In this document: positions 17,931 through 26,551 of the stretch, one piece after another
How the letters are laid out: every line of letters begins with the position of its first letter
Position numbering within the stretch: the first letter of the stretch is position 1
NCBI RefSeq assembly: GCF_009801115.1
Contig: NZ_VTOL01000020.1
Span: 1 to 64,000 of the forward strand
DNA length: 64,000 nucleotides
Direction of reading: 5' to 3'
From: Dyadobacter sp. 3J3
GTDB taxonomy: Bacteria > Bacteroidota > Bacteroidia > Cytophagales > Spirosomataceae
Program-made: the position numbers and the translations under genes
Notes under the pieces: generated by a model
Database searches by the model: none
What the model saw: only the letters and a program-made list of their open reading frames with translations
What the model was told of the DNA's origin: nothing

Positions 17931-18209
17931 TTAGTGTGTATATTTTTGATTAATATTTGTATTTATTACAAATTAGATTGAAAAGTCTATAAATTAGTAG
18001 AGTAAGTAGGATATTTTTTTAAAATTGTGGTTTCTTGATGTTTCTGATTTACGAACATCTCGTTTGACTAATAGCAAAGTAATGAATAAAAAGCAGTTAT
18101 CTTTTGTTATGTCCCGAGAGGTTTAGGTTAATCCGGAAATTATCTGGATAGAATAGAGTATTGAATCTGGTAAATTCTTTTAGGCGAAATTTTAGTATAC
18201 TTATCAACA

Positions 18210-18656
18210 ATGATATCAAAGAAAGCAAAGTACGCTCTAAAGGCGCTCAAAGTATTAGCGGAAAAGTTTGGAAAAGGACCCGTTCTGATTTCATACATCG
18301 CAGAAAAAGAAAGAATTCCAAAGAAATTTCTTGAAGCAATTCTTCTGGATCTGAGAAATAACGGTGTTTTACAAAGCCAAAAAGGAAAAGGTGGAGGTTA
18401 CTTGCTAAGAATTCCACCTGGCGAGGTGAGTTTTTCAAAAGTACTCCGTATTATCGACGGCCCTATTGCACCGGCACTTTGTGTTTCCATGTTTTTTTAT
18501 GGTCGGTGTGAAGACTGTAAAGACGAAGAAACGTGTAGTTTGCGTACCGTTTTGGAAAAGTGGAGAGATGCTAACCTTGCCGTTTTAGACCAGACAACAC
18601 TTAGTGATTTATTGCAGCAAGGTACGGGAGAACATCTGCTTGCTGTTGAGTCGTAA
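18210..18656 (+). CDS. Rrf2-family transcriptional regulator
   Basis: A 148-residue Rrf2 protein: winged helix at about residues 1-75 (MISKKAKYALKALKVLAEKFG, then KGKGGGYLLRIPP in the wing) and a dimer helix. Cysteines at about residues 91, 99, 102 and 108 (CVSMFFYGRCEDCKDEETC) are spaced as in Fe-S cluster-binding members such as IscR and NsrR. It may therefore sense iron-sulfur status, NO or redox state. No target gene is obvious: the upstream neighbour is a divergent protease gene, and its 3' end overlaps the convergent glycosyltransferase gene by 56 bp. Confidence 0.88.
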   Translation: MISKKAKYALKALKVLAEKFGKGPVLISYIAEKERIPKKFLEAILLDLRNNGVLQSQKGKGGGYLLRIPPGEVSFSKVLRIIDGPIAPALCVSMFFYGRCEDCKDEETCSLRTVLEKWRDANLAVLDQTTLSDLLQQGTGEHLLAVES

Positions 18657-20268
18657 GCCTGTCTTTTCTGACAAATAATTTTATATCATTTTTATCTGAC
18701 ACCAGCGTATAATGCTGATGGAGGAAATTCGCAAGCGCGGGGAAATTTTCAATTCCCTGCGTTTTTTTATTTTGCACCCACATACTATTTTTCCCGACAG
18801 CATCCAGAATTACCGATGGTTTGGTCCTGTTGAGGTCGCTGAGGTACCGGCTTAAATATTTTTCCTGCAATGCATGTTTGAAAATGGAACGTTCAGAATG
18901 ATTTTCCGCAGTCCCCTGTGCCAGCTGTGCTTCAACATAATATTGACATTGCCAACCCCAAACAACCATATAATCACCTGGTTTTGTAAATTTTTTCAAC
19001 TCTTTTACAACAGGATTTTCTGCCAGTTTATTTGCTCCTCCTATGGATTCAAAGGAATTAATTCTATGTTCTTTGCGGTAATTGATTACGTCATTTCCGG
19101 CAAACCAAAATAAAAGTAGTACTGAAAACACGGTAAACTGTTTATGTCGTTTTAAGGAACCATATGCTGCAAGCATTATCCACGGATAGATACAGAAATT
19201 AAGATAATGAATAAAAGTATTTCCGGATTTTGTAGCTGCATATATTCCTGCAAGTACCAAAAGAATCAACGTGGCTGGCAATACGAATTGCGTTTGCGAC
19301 TTTCTATAGGAATTTGGAAGAAATGAATAGGCAATTCCTAAAATAATCGGAACGATCAATACAAGAGAATAAATCTTAAAATCAGGGCTAAGCGTAATCA
19401 GATTAAACATTTGCAATGGAATCGACAGCCAATTATTTTCACCGGCATAAATCGCATTTCCAAATATATAGAAATCAAGAAAATCACTAAAAACGTGATT
19501 TGCAGCTGCCCAGAGAAATAATAGAACCGGGAAAGCCAGTCCGCCTAAAAGCAGAAATAACAAGGGTTTTATCTGCCTTGTTATTTTGAAAAAATGATAA
19601 CAAATCCAAAGCGCTGCCAGAACGATAACCATAGCTTGCGGCACTGATTGTAATTTGGCAAAAGGCATCATTCCCGCAACGAATCCCAAAGTAAATGTAG
19701 ATGCAGAAGATGGATTTTCGCTTTCCGTAATTTTTGACAACAGCCAGATTATTAGCGCTAATAAAAAAACAGGAAGTTGTTCACTCGAATAATGAACAAA
19801 ATCTGTCTCCTGCGTGAAGGCAAGAAAAATGAAAGGAATCGTTATTACAATTCTGGACAGGGATCCTCCAAACCAGTTTTTCATCGCCATAAAGACAAAA
19901 AGTAATGCACCTATTGTACAAAGCAAACCCATGACCCGTCCACTGGAATAATTGATTTGAAAACCTAAAAGCTTAGGGACAACCAGAAGATAATTATCAA
20001 GCGGACCGATTGTTGTGCCATCAACAGAGCGCCAGTAAACCGGATCTTCGTACAAAGTAATGGCGTGACTGAGCATCTGGCTTTCATCCGCATTAATTTC
20101 TCTGTTGAAAACGAGAACCGGCATACGCATGAAAACGAGAAGCAGTATCGCGAGTACGATAAAAACTTTTACGGGGATAATTTTATATACAGCAAATACG
20201 ATGACGGCACCCGCAAGCAAATAGCCAAGAAGCCAATATAATGTGGGAGCGCTGTCGAAAGTTACCAT
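18601..20268 (-). CDS. GT-C type membrane glycosyltransferase (GT39/ArnT-like)
   Basis: A 555-residue polytopic protein with roughly ten or more membrane helices in the first 400 residues and a soluble C-terminal domain. The early loop contains FNREINADESQ, where GT-C enzymes place their catalytic acidic residues after the first helix. Such enzymes take sugars from polyprenyl-phosphate donors on the outer face of the inner membrane. It lies 6 bp after a GtrB-like GT2 gene, which would make exactly that donor, so the pair probably decorates a surface glycan or lipid. The product is not predictable. Its 3' end overlaps that of the Rrf2 gene. Confidence 0.7.
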   Translation of the reverse strand: MVTFDSAPTLYWLLGYLLAGAVIVFAVYKIIPVKVFIVLAILLLVFMRMPVLVFNREINADESQMLSHAITLYEDPVYWRSVDGTTIGPLDNYLLVVPKLLGFQINYSSGRVMGLLCTIGALLFVFMAMKNWFGGSLSRIVITIPFIFLAFTQETDFVHYSSEQLPVFLLALIIWLLSKITESENPSSASTFTLGFVAGMMPFAKLQSVPQAMVIVLAALWICYHFFKITRQIKPLLFLLLGGLAFPVLLFLWAAANHVFSDFLDFYIFGNAIYAGENNWLSIPLQMFNLITLSPDFKIYSLVLIVPIILGIAYSFLPNSYRKSQTQFVLPATLILLVLAGIYAATKSGNTFIHYLNFCIYPWIMLAAYGSLKRHKQFTVFSVLLLFWFAGNDVINYRKEHRINSFESIGGANKLAENPVVKELKKFTKPGDYMVVWGWQCQYYVEAQLAQGTAENHSERSIFKHALQEKYLSRYLSDLNRTKPSVILDAVGKNSMWVQNKKTQGIENFPALANFLHQHYTLVSDKNDIKLFVRKDRLTTQQQADVLPYLAAINH

Positions 20269-20274
20269 ACGTTT

Positions 20275-21222
20275 TTAGCTGACAGTATCTACTTTTTCTA
20301 CAAAATCGCGGTAATGTATTGCAGGAATGAAGTGTTGCTGAGAGCGGTATTGCAATACCATAAACACCAGGAATAAAGAGATCAGAAAGGATTGCAGCAT
20401 TAAAATAATAAGTGTGCTTCCCAAAGTAGAAGCCCAGCCCGGTGTTGCATTTCCGATCAGTTTTAAAAACAGAATAACGATAATAAACGCTACGGCTAGG
20501 CCAGACATGAATATGGAAAAAATCAATATTCTTACGGCCGTAGTATCAACCAGAACAGAAATGGTGCTTAATCCGTGTAATACCAGAGAAACAAAATTCA
20601 TTTTGCTTTCTCCCGCCAAACGTGTAGCCCGGTCGGTAGATACTGAATCGTAGGGAATTCTGGATTTGATGATTCCGCCCGGATAATTATTCCAGATCTC
20701 GGAAACGCGTACCAGATTTTTGAGTCTTTGCTGAGGAACCAGACTAAAATTGCCGAATGTAATTACTTTTCCCGTAAGAAGTTTAAACAGGTTTTTATAA
20801 ATAATATAGAAAAACCGAAAGATGAAATTTTCTGTACGCTTATTTCTCTGCGCAAAAATAATTTTTCCAGGAACCTCTAATGATCTTTGAACCAGTTTGT
20901 TAATGTCAGATGGAGCATCTTCTCCATCCGCATCCATTACAATCACATTGTCGCAGTCAATATTTTCAGCAACGTATGAAAGTCCGATTGCAATTGCTTT
21001 TTGATGACCGAGATTCCGGTAAAGACGTAAAACCTGAATTGCTTTTCCACCAAAAGGAACGAAAGGCTCCGTTCTGTCTTTTGAAGAACAATCATCAACC
21101 ACGAGCAAAGATGAGTTTTTCAACACGGTCGGACTTAAATCTGTATTGATTTTTTGTATTAACAGATTAAGGGCCTCCCAGTCATTATACTGTGGAATAA
21201 TGATTACAAAATTTTCAGGCAT
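20275..21222 (-). CDS. GtrB/DPM1-like family 2 glycosyltransferase
   Basis: A 315-residue GT2 enzyme with a cytosolic GT-A domain at about residues 1-220. It starts NFVIIIPQYNDWEAL and has the nucleotide/metal motif VMDADGEDAPSD near residue 95. Two C-terminal membrane helices follow at about 228-250 and 270-295. This layout is that of polyprenyl-phosphate glycosyltransferases (GtrB, DPM1, ArnC), which load a sugar from an NDP-sugar onto undecaprenyl phosphate. It is followed after 6 bp by the GT-C gene, its presumed user. A terminator-like hairpin lies only 14 bp before its start codon. Confidence 0.82.
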   Translation of the reverse strand: MPENFVIIIPQYNDWEALNLLIQKINTDLSPTVLKNSSLLVVDDCSSKDRTEPFVPFGGKAIQVLRLYRNLGHQKAIAIGLSYVAENIDCDNVIVMDADGEDAPSDINKLVQRSLEVPGKIIFAQRNKRTENFIFRFFYIIYKNLFKLLTGKVITFGNFSLVPQQRLKNLVRVSEIWNNYPGGIIKSRIPYDSVSTDRATRLAGESKMNFVSLVLHGLSTISVLVDTTAVRILIFSIFMSGLAVAFIIVILFLKLIGNATPGWASTLGSTLIILMLQSFLISLFLVFMVLQYRSQQHFIPAIHYRDFVEKVDTVS

Positions 21223-21236
21223 AGTAGTGATGAAAA

Positions 21237-21280
21237 TAACCTCCGAACAAGTATAATAGATTTTACTCGTTCGGAGGTTA
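21237..21280 (-). terminator. terminator-like hairpin between the epimerase and GT2 genes
   Basis: TAACCTCCGAAC (21237-21248) and GTTCGGAGGTTA (21269-21280) pair perfectly over 12 bp, and four more pairs follow inside one mismatch. On the minus strand the stem is followed by TTTTC. It sits directly after the epimerase stop and 14 bp before the GT2 start, so it could end the epimerase transcript or act as an attenuator for the two transferases. Confidence 0.7.
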
Positions 21281-21294
21281 TAAAGACTAAGATA

Positions 21295-22368
21295 TTATTT
21301 TACGCTGGCCAATCTTGAAGAGATGCCGTCGTGTATTTGAGTAAGCGTTTCAGTTAAGCCAAATTCCCAATTCCAGCCTGGATAGTGTTCTTTAAACTTA
21401 GAAAGATCACTTACATACCAGATATGGTCACCAACACGGTTGGTTTCAGAATAGGAATGAGATAATTTATTTCCTGTAATTTGTTCACACAATGCAATTG
21501 CTTCGATCATTGAACAGTTTGCGAAACGACCACCGCCTGCGTTGTAAACTTCGCCCGGACGAGGATTTTGGTAAAAATGCCAGAACATATTGACAAGGTC
21601 ATGGCTGTGAATGTTGTCACGAACCTGTTTTCCTTTATATCCGAAAATCGTGTAGTGATTTCCAGTGATTGCGCATTTCATAAGATAGGCAAGGAATCCG
21701 TGCAACTGAGCTCCTGAATGGTTAGGGCCTGTAAGACATCCACCACGGAAAACAGCTGTTTTCATTCCAAAATAACGGCCATATTCCTGCACCATTATAT
21801 CAGCAGCTACTTTCGAAGCGCCGAAGATCGAGTGTTTTGTATGGTCAATGCTGTGAAGCTCGTCAATTCCGTTTTTGAAATAAGGATGACTTTCGTCGAT
21901 TTCCCAACGTGTTTCAAGCTCAACAAGTGGAAGGTAGTTAGGATTGTCTCCGTAAACTTTATTAGTAGAAGTGAAAATGAACACTGCTTCCGGTGTATGA
22001 AGACGTGTCATTTCAAGCATGTTCAATGTTCCAACTGCATTTACTCCGAAATCAGTGAAAGGCTCACGGGCAGCCCAGTCATGGCTTGGTTGAGCAGCTG
22101 CATGAATGATCAGTTTAATATCAGATCCGTATTCTTTGAAAATCGGTTCCAACTGGCTAACCTCACGAATATCAGCAGAATAGTGCTTGTAATTAGTGTA
22201 AGCGGATTCTATGCGGCTCTTATTCCAGGCTGTATTTCCGTCAGCTCCGAAGAAATATTCACGTAAATTATTATCAACTCCAATTATTAAATCAAACTTG
22301 TCAGCTAAAAAAGCGACAGATTCACTTCCAATCAATCCGGCTGAACCGGTAACGAGCGCTATATTCAT
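21295..22368 (-). CDS. NAD-dependent epimerase/dehydratase, CDP-paratose 2-epimerase-like
   Basis: A 357-residue extended SDR with the NAD motif GSAGLIG (residues 8-14), the TSTNKVYG strand (133-140) and the substrate-loop sequences GIDELHSIDHTKHS and LTGPNHSGAQLHGFLAYL, typical of CDP-paratose/tyvelose 2-epimerase relatives. The catalytic YxxxK reads FGASK (182-186): Phe stands where the general-acid Tyr is expected, while Lys186 is kept. Either this subfamily uses a different residue or the reaction differs from the classic one. It lies upstream of the GT2/GT-C pair on the same strand and presumably shapes an NDP-sugar for it. Confidence 0.82.
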   Translation of the reverse strand: MNIALVTGSAGLIGSESVAFLADKFDLIIGVDNNLREYFFGADGNTAWNKSRIESAYTNYKHYSADIREVSQLEPIFKEYGSDIKLIIHAAAQPSHDWAAREPFTDFGVNAVGTLNMLEMTRLHTPEAVFIFTSTNKVYGDNPNYLPLVELETRWEIDESHPYFKNGIDELHSIDHTKHSIFGASKVAADIMVQEYGRYFGMKTAVFRGGCLTGPNHSGAQLHGFLAYLMKCAITGNHYTIFGYKGKQVRDNIHSHDLVNMFWHFYQNPRPGEVYNAGGGRFANCSMIEAIALCEQITGNKLSHSYSETNRVGDHIWYVSDLSKFKEHYPGWNWEFGLTETLTQIHDGISSRLASVK

Positions 22369-22928
22369 TTTGAGTTTAAAATACGGTTTTTAATCTTGTA
22401 TTAAAATAATACTATATTTCTAATGTGTATAATAAGAGTGTAAAGTAAATTAAAAAGGAACAATTATCCCAACCGCTTACACAACTGAGATTAAAATTAC
22501 GGTTCAATTTTAATTTTGATAAGAAATAACTGGTTATAAATAGCCAGTATATCAGCTGTTTAAGACTTTAAATAACTCTTTTTGTCTGAATTTCCTTAAT
22601 CTATTTAAACTTTTGTCCCTTGCCAATATAAATTTTTATAACATGAAAAAAGGTCTCTGCTATAAAATGAAGTAATCATTAGGTAAGTTCAGACATATGA
22701 ATTTTTATAACTAAGTATGATGACAAGAGTAAAGTTCTGATTACGTCATCAGCAAAATAGGATGCAGACCAGTTGATTAATTTTTTTGAACAGATTTTCC
22801 CAATCTTTTATTCAAATCAAAAGGAATGGAAAATATTGTTTAAATGAAATACGCTGGATTATCAAAAAAAAGATATCCTTCATTTGAAGGATATCCTGTT
22901 TATAAAATCTATTCTGTAAATACAGATA
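22369..22928. other. 560 bp AT-rich gap, no gene found
   Basis: No supported coding sequence or RNA gene here; the only rightward ATG reading (at 22643) ends after ten codons. The right end holds the terminator of the small lipoprotein gene. The left end must contain the epimerase promoter, but no clear TAnnTTTG element was found. Confidence 0.6.
22871..22896 (-). terminator. intrinsic terminator of the small lipoprotein gene
   Basis: GATATCCTTC (22872-22881) pairs perfectly with GAAGGATATC (22886-22895) around an ATTT loop. On the minus strand a run of eight T's follows (A's at 22864-22871). It lies 33 bp past the lipoprotein stop codon. Confidence 0.9.
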
Positions 22929-23180
22929 CTATTCTTTGATGTATGCACTACCCGATCCGCCGTATAATTTTGCACGAATTGCATCTACGCGAGGCTCAAT
23001 TGTTGGATCGGCAGTATATTTATTAGCCATTTGACGTGGTAAAGAATCTGGGCTTACACCGTAAACGTAGTCATTCTTGGCATTTAAGTCTTTCTGCTCT
23101 TTGTGGTTATATTTTTGATAATCACAAGAAGACAACAATGCGATACATGCCACAAACGCGGCTATTTTACTAAATTTCAT
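22929..23180 (-). CDS. small lipoprotein of unknown function
   Basis: An 83-residue lipoprotein precursor: MKFSKIAAFVACIALLSSC ends in the lipobox LLSSC, so Cys19 is lipidated and about 65 residues remain. The mature part is polar, with Tyr-rich DYQKYNHKEQKDL and NDYVYGVSPDSLP segments and a C-terminal GGSGSAYIKE. I do not recognise a family. It has its own good promoter and a strong terminator, so it is expressed independently of the M3 peptidase gene 77 bp upstream. Such transcription signals argue that it is a real and possibly abundant protein. Confidence 0.75.
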   Translation of the reverse strand: MKFSKIAAFVACIALLSSCDYQKYNHKEQKDLNAKNDYVYGVSPDSLPRQMANKYTADPTIEPRVDAIRAKLYGGSGSAYIKE

Positions 23181-23207
23181 CTCTCTACTGGTTCATAGTA
23201 ATACGCA

Positions 23208-23239
23208 CAAAAATAACCGCCTTTTACATAACCACCAAA
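23208..23239 (-). promoter_or_regulatory. promoter of the small lipoprotein gene
   Basis: On the minus strand TTTG (23236-23239) lies 20 nt before TATTTTTG (23208-23215), a near-ideal Bacteroidota promoter. A 7 bp palindrome ATAACCA-CCAAA-TGGTTAT (23228-23246) covers the -33 box and could be an operator. Confidence 0.7.
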
Positions 23240-23257
23240 TGGTTATCACACGAATTA

Positions 23258-24988
23258 TCAAATTTTTAATCGTTCTAACTCGCTTTGTACGAATTGCATC
23301 AATTCTGTGATGTAATTCTTGGAAAAATCAAAAGGAATATTGGCAGCCTGATAAATCTCCGTAATTGGCGCGGTGTAACCCATTTTCAACGCATCAAGAT
23401 ATCCTTTCAAGCCTTTTTCAGGATTTTCACGGTAGTTTTTCCAAACGCCGATCGCTCCAAGCTGGGCGATTCCGTATTCGATATAATAGAAAGGAACTTC
23501 ATAAATATGGAGCTGACGTTGCCAAAGATATTTTTGCAGATTTTCAAGTCCTGACCAATCCATTATTTTATCCGTAAACTGATTGTAGATTTCAACCCAG
23601 GCATCTGTACGTTCTGCGGCGGTGTGTTCCGGATTTTCATACATCCAGTGCTGAAATTTATCTACCGTCGCAACCCACGGAAGGGTTTCAATGATGGATT
23701 CCAGATGTTGGATTTTGGCACGACGCAGGTCCGCATCGTTATCAAAAAACTCGTCCCAAAAATCCATTGTGATCAATTCCATCGACATAGACGCAAGCTC
23801 GGCAACTTCTGATGGCGTATGTTTGAAGGAATTCAATGCCAGATCACGTGTTACCAGCGAATGTACCGCATGGCCGCCCTCGTGTAAAAGCGTTACCATA
23901 TCACGAAGATTGGAAGTAGCATTCATAAAAATAAAAGGAACACCGATTTCTTCCAGCGGATAATTATATCCGCCCGGCGCCTTTCCTTTTCTTGATTCGA
24001 GATCCAGATGTTTCATGTTTTTCATGATCTGAAGACAGTTTCCAAGAAACGGATCCAGACGGCTGAAACAACGGATCGTTTTGTCAAGCAACTCCTCTCC
24101 GCTTTCGAAAGGTTTTAATGGAGCCAATCCTTTCGGGTCAACTTTGGTATCCCATGGACGCAATTGTTCAACCTTCAAAGCCTCTTTACGGCTCGTAGCC
24201 ATATCGTTCAACAGTGGTACGACAGCTTCTTTTACGGAATCATGGAAATTGAAACAATCCTGTGGCGTATAATCAAAACGGCCCATGGCTGCGAACATAT
24301 AGTCGCGGTAATTGGCAAAACCTGCATTTTTTCCAACCTGGTCGCGAAGCGATACCAGTTTGTTAAGAAGCTCATCCAGTACTTCATGATCCTGAAAACG
24401 TCTTTCGGCAATCGTCCGCCAGGCCTCTTCCCTAACCGAACGATCCAACGATTGTAAACGGTCAGCGGCTTTTTGCAAAGTCATTTCTTCCCCATCCAGC
24501 GTTACGGTCATAGCTCCGGCAACAGCTCCATAACGGCGCTCTTCGGTTTGCATTTCGGTTTGCAATGGAATGTTTTCTTCGCGGAAAAGTTCAATGGCCT
24601 TTTTCATTCCACGTATGGTAACGGAAAATCCCTGATCTGTCAAATCATTCAAATATGGACTTTCGACCGCTTTTTTATCCAGCTCGTTACCATATTCTGC
24701 GAGTTTGGGCTGAATTTCTGTAATGAAAAATTGCAGTGCGTTGATCAAACCTGAATTGGCAGTATCGCAGGTTTGACGGATATATCTCCACGCAAAGTTT
24801 TCAGATAAGTAAGATTCCAGCTCGCTTCTATCCAAAAACCATTGACGCAGATCAGAAGCAGAATTAATCTCTCTGTCTTTTAAATTATCATAAAATGGCT
24901 GAAGATCATCCCATTTTTTAAGATCAAATTCTTCTCCTATAAAAACCCTTTCTGAACGGGCCAACATCGTAGTTTCCTGATTTATCAT
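23258..24988 (-). CDS. M3 family oligoendopeptidase
   Basis: A cytosolic zinc peptidase of 576 residues related to PepF/oligoendopeptidase F. The zinc site HEGGHAVHSL (HExxH) lies near residues 367-376, followed about 25 residues later by the third ligand region SEVAELASMSMELIT. The family cleaves short peptides, helping peptide recycling. No signal peptide is present. The start MINQETTMLARSERV is used; a second Met eight codons in is also possible. It is divergent from the sigma-factor operon and has no operon partner. Confidence 0.9.
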   Translation of the reverse strand: MINQETTMLARSERVFIGEEFDLKKWDDLQPFYDNLKDREINSASDLRQWFLDRSELESYLSENFAWRYIRQTCDTANSGLINALQFFITEIQPKLAEYGNELDKKAVESPYLNDLTDQGFSVTIRGMKKAIELFREENIPLQTEMQTEERRYGAVAGAMTVTLDGEEMTLQKAADRLQSLDRSVREEAWRTIAERRFQDHEVLDELLNKLVSLRDQVGKNAGFANYRDYMFAAMGRFDYTPQDCFNFHDSVKEAVVPLLNDMATSRKEALKVEQLRPWDTKVDPKGLAPLKPFESGEELLDKTIRCFSRLDPFLGNCLQIMKNMKHLDLESRKGKAPGGYNYPLEEIGVPFIFMNATSNLRDMVTLLHEGGHAVHSLVTRDLALNSFKHTPSEVAELASMSMELITMDFWDEFFDNDADLRRAKIQHLESIIETLPWVATVDKFQHWMYENPEHTAAERTDAWVEIYNQFTDKIMDWSGLENLQKYLWQRQLHIYEVPFYYIEYGIAQLGAIGVWKNYRENPEKGLKGYLDALKMGYTAPITEIYQAANIPFDFSKNYITELMQFVQSELERLKI

Positions 24989-25177
24989 GATACCTTCTGC
25001 AATTTTTTGTCGGTCAAAGGTAATGTGTAAATGGGTTAAACTGCAACTTGGAAAATATCCGGCGTTAAGAATCGCCCTTTAAATCGAAAAACACAGCGGA
25101 CAAGGAAACATCTGGCGAAAAATTTCTGCTAAATAGGCGTTTTTATGTATATTTCCAGTACGTAATTCGCACATACC

Positions 25178-25777
25178 ATGCCATTTTTCCAAAGAATACT
25201 TTCTGATAATGTCCTGATTGATGGTATTTTTTCAAAAGAAGGCTCTTCGCGCTCTTTTGAAAACCGCCTTTACGAAAAATATGTTTATCTCATTCGTGAA
25301 GGTGTGTGGAGACACAAACTTTCCACAGATGAATGCTCGATCGTTTATTCAGATACGATCCTCACCATTATTGAACACATCCAAAACGGCCGTTTTGAAG
25401 GGCGTTCGGGACTCAAAACGTATCTCTATCAAATTTTTAATAACAAATGTGTTGACCTTCTCCGTAAGAATGCGACTAATCGTCAGCAGGTGCATAAGGG
25501 AAATACAATTGATGATTACATTAATATACTTCCCGACGATTCCAGAAGTATTGTGCAACAGCTTATTGATCAGTATGATCTGGAAGTTTTACACGAACGT
25601 TTGCGTGCGCTTGGTGACAAGTGTAAGCAGATGCTGAAAGCATGGAGCGAAGGTTTTATGGATCAGGAAATAGCGGTGGAAATGGGTTATCAATCTGCCG
25701 CCGTTGTAAAAACCAGCCGTTTGCGCTGCATGGAAAAGTTAAGGGAAATGTATTTAAAAGGAGTTAAAAAAGAATAG
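25178..25777 (+). CDS. ECF-type RNA polymerase sigma factor
   Basis: A 199-residue sigma-70-family protein with region 2 at about residues 25-100 (YSDTILTIIEHIQNGRFEGRSGLKTYL, then FNNKCVDLLRK) and region 4 at about 135-190 (RLRALGDKCKQMLKAWSEG, helix-turn-helix MDQEIAVEMGYQSAAVVKTSRLRCMEKL). There are no sigma regions 1 or 3, so it is an ECF group member. The linker and divergent helices suggest a specialised set of promoters. It leads the four-gene operon with an anti-sigma-like TPR protein (18 bp on), a subtilase and a CHAT protease, and it likely drives that operon and perhaps others. Confidence 0.85.
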   Translation: MPFFQRILSDNVLIDGIFSKEGSSRSFENRLYEKYVYLIREGVWRHKLSTDECSIVYSDTILTIIEHIQNGRFEGRSGLKTYLYQIFNNKCVDLLRKNATNRQQVHKGNTIDDYINILPDDSRSIVQQLIDQYDLEVLHERLRALGDKCKQMLKAWSEGFMDQEIAVEMGYQSAAVVKTSRLRCMEKLREMYLKGVKKE

Positions 25778-25795
25778 TGGAAAATCGGGGAAGTC

Positions 25796-26515
25796 ATGGA
25801 ACAACGAATTGAGGATTATTTTGAAAGAGACCTCTCTGAAGAAGAAAGGATACGCTTTGAGGAGGAATTACGGACAAGTCCGGAACTGGCTGACTTGGTT
25901 GCTTTTTATTTGTTGATAAAACAAAATGCGAAAGAAGATGGACGAGAAAAGGTTTTGGCTGAACGACACGCGGAATGGCAGAAACTTTCCACAAATCCGG
26001 GAAAGACTATAACACGTCAACTTGTTTATTATGCTGCTGCGGCCGTTCTTCTTATTGCTTGTGGTTTGGGATGGTATTTTCTCAGTTCCGGAATTAAGGA
26101 AAAAGAGCAATTGGCAGATATCTATGTAGAGGAAAATTTTTCAACACTGAGTGTACAAATGGATGGCAAGGCAGATAGCCTTCAACAGGCTATCAACGAG
26201 TATAATAATGGTGATTACGAAAAAACGTCGTCGATTATTCAGGCTGTCTTGAAACGTGATCCGGAAAATGCAGAAGCACAAAAAATTGCCGGGATTATTT
26301 CTTTAAAACTGAAAGATTACGACAATGCGATTATGTATTTTCATCAGCTAGGAGAACAAAAAAATCTGTTTTCAAATCCAGGAAGGTTCTATGAAGCTAT
26401 TGCGCACATTCAACGTGGTTTACCGTTAGATAAAAAATTGGCTGACAGTTTGTTACAGCAGGTAATAGATGGTAACTTGGATGGAAAAGAGGAGGCTGAA
26501 AAGTGGGTGAAATGA
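25796..26515 (+). CDS. anti-sigma-like membrane protein with periplasmic TPR domain
   Basis: A 239-residue bitopic protein. The cytosolic part (about residues 1-75) opens IEDYFERDLSEEERIRFEEELRTSPELAD, the zinc-less anti-sigma style seen beside Bacteroidota ECF genes. A single membrane helix follows (about 80-100, VYYAAAAVLLIACGLGWYFL). The periplasmic part holds TPR-like repeats (about 120-215, e.g. AINEYNNGDYEKTSSIIQAVLKRDPENAEAQ). It starts 18 bp after the sigma gene. The expected role is holding the sigma factor at the membrane and releasing it when the outer TPR domain is bound or when the protein is cut. That model is inference. Confidence 0.72.
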   Translation: MEQRIEDYFERDLSEEERIRFEEELRTSPELADLVAFYLLIKQNAKEDGREKVLAERHAEWQKLSTNPGKTITRQLVYYAAAAVLLIACGLGWYFLSSGIKEKEQLADIYVEENFSTLSVQMDGKADSLQQAINEYNNGDYEKTSSIIQAVLKRDPENAEAQKIAGIISLKLKDYDNAIMYFHQLGEQKNLFSNPGRFYEAIAHIQRGLPLDKKLADSLLQQVIDGNLDGKEEAEKWVK

Positions 26516-26551
26516 TAAATTTATACTTGAATATAATCCCAGACCCAGATT

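Noticed and set aside
22369..22928. Small RNA or hidden gene in the 560 bp gap
   Set aside because: No promoter, terminator or stable GC-rich fold of its own apart from the lipoprotein terminator; the region is uniformly AT-rich.
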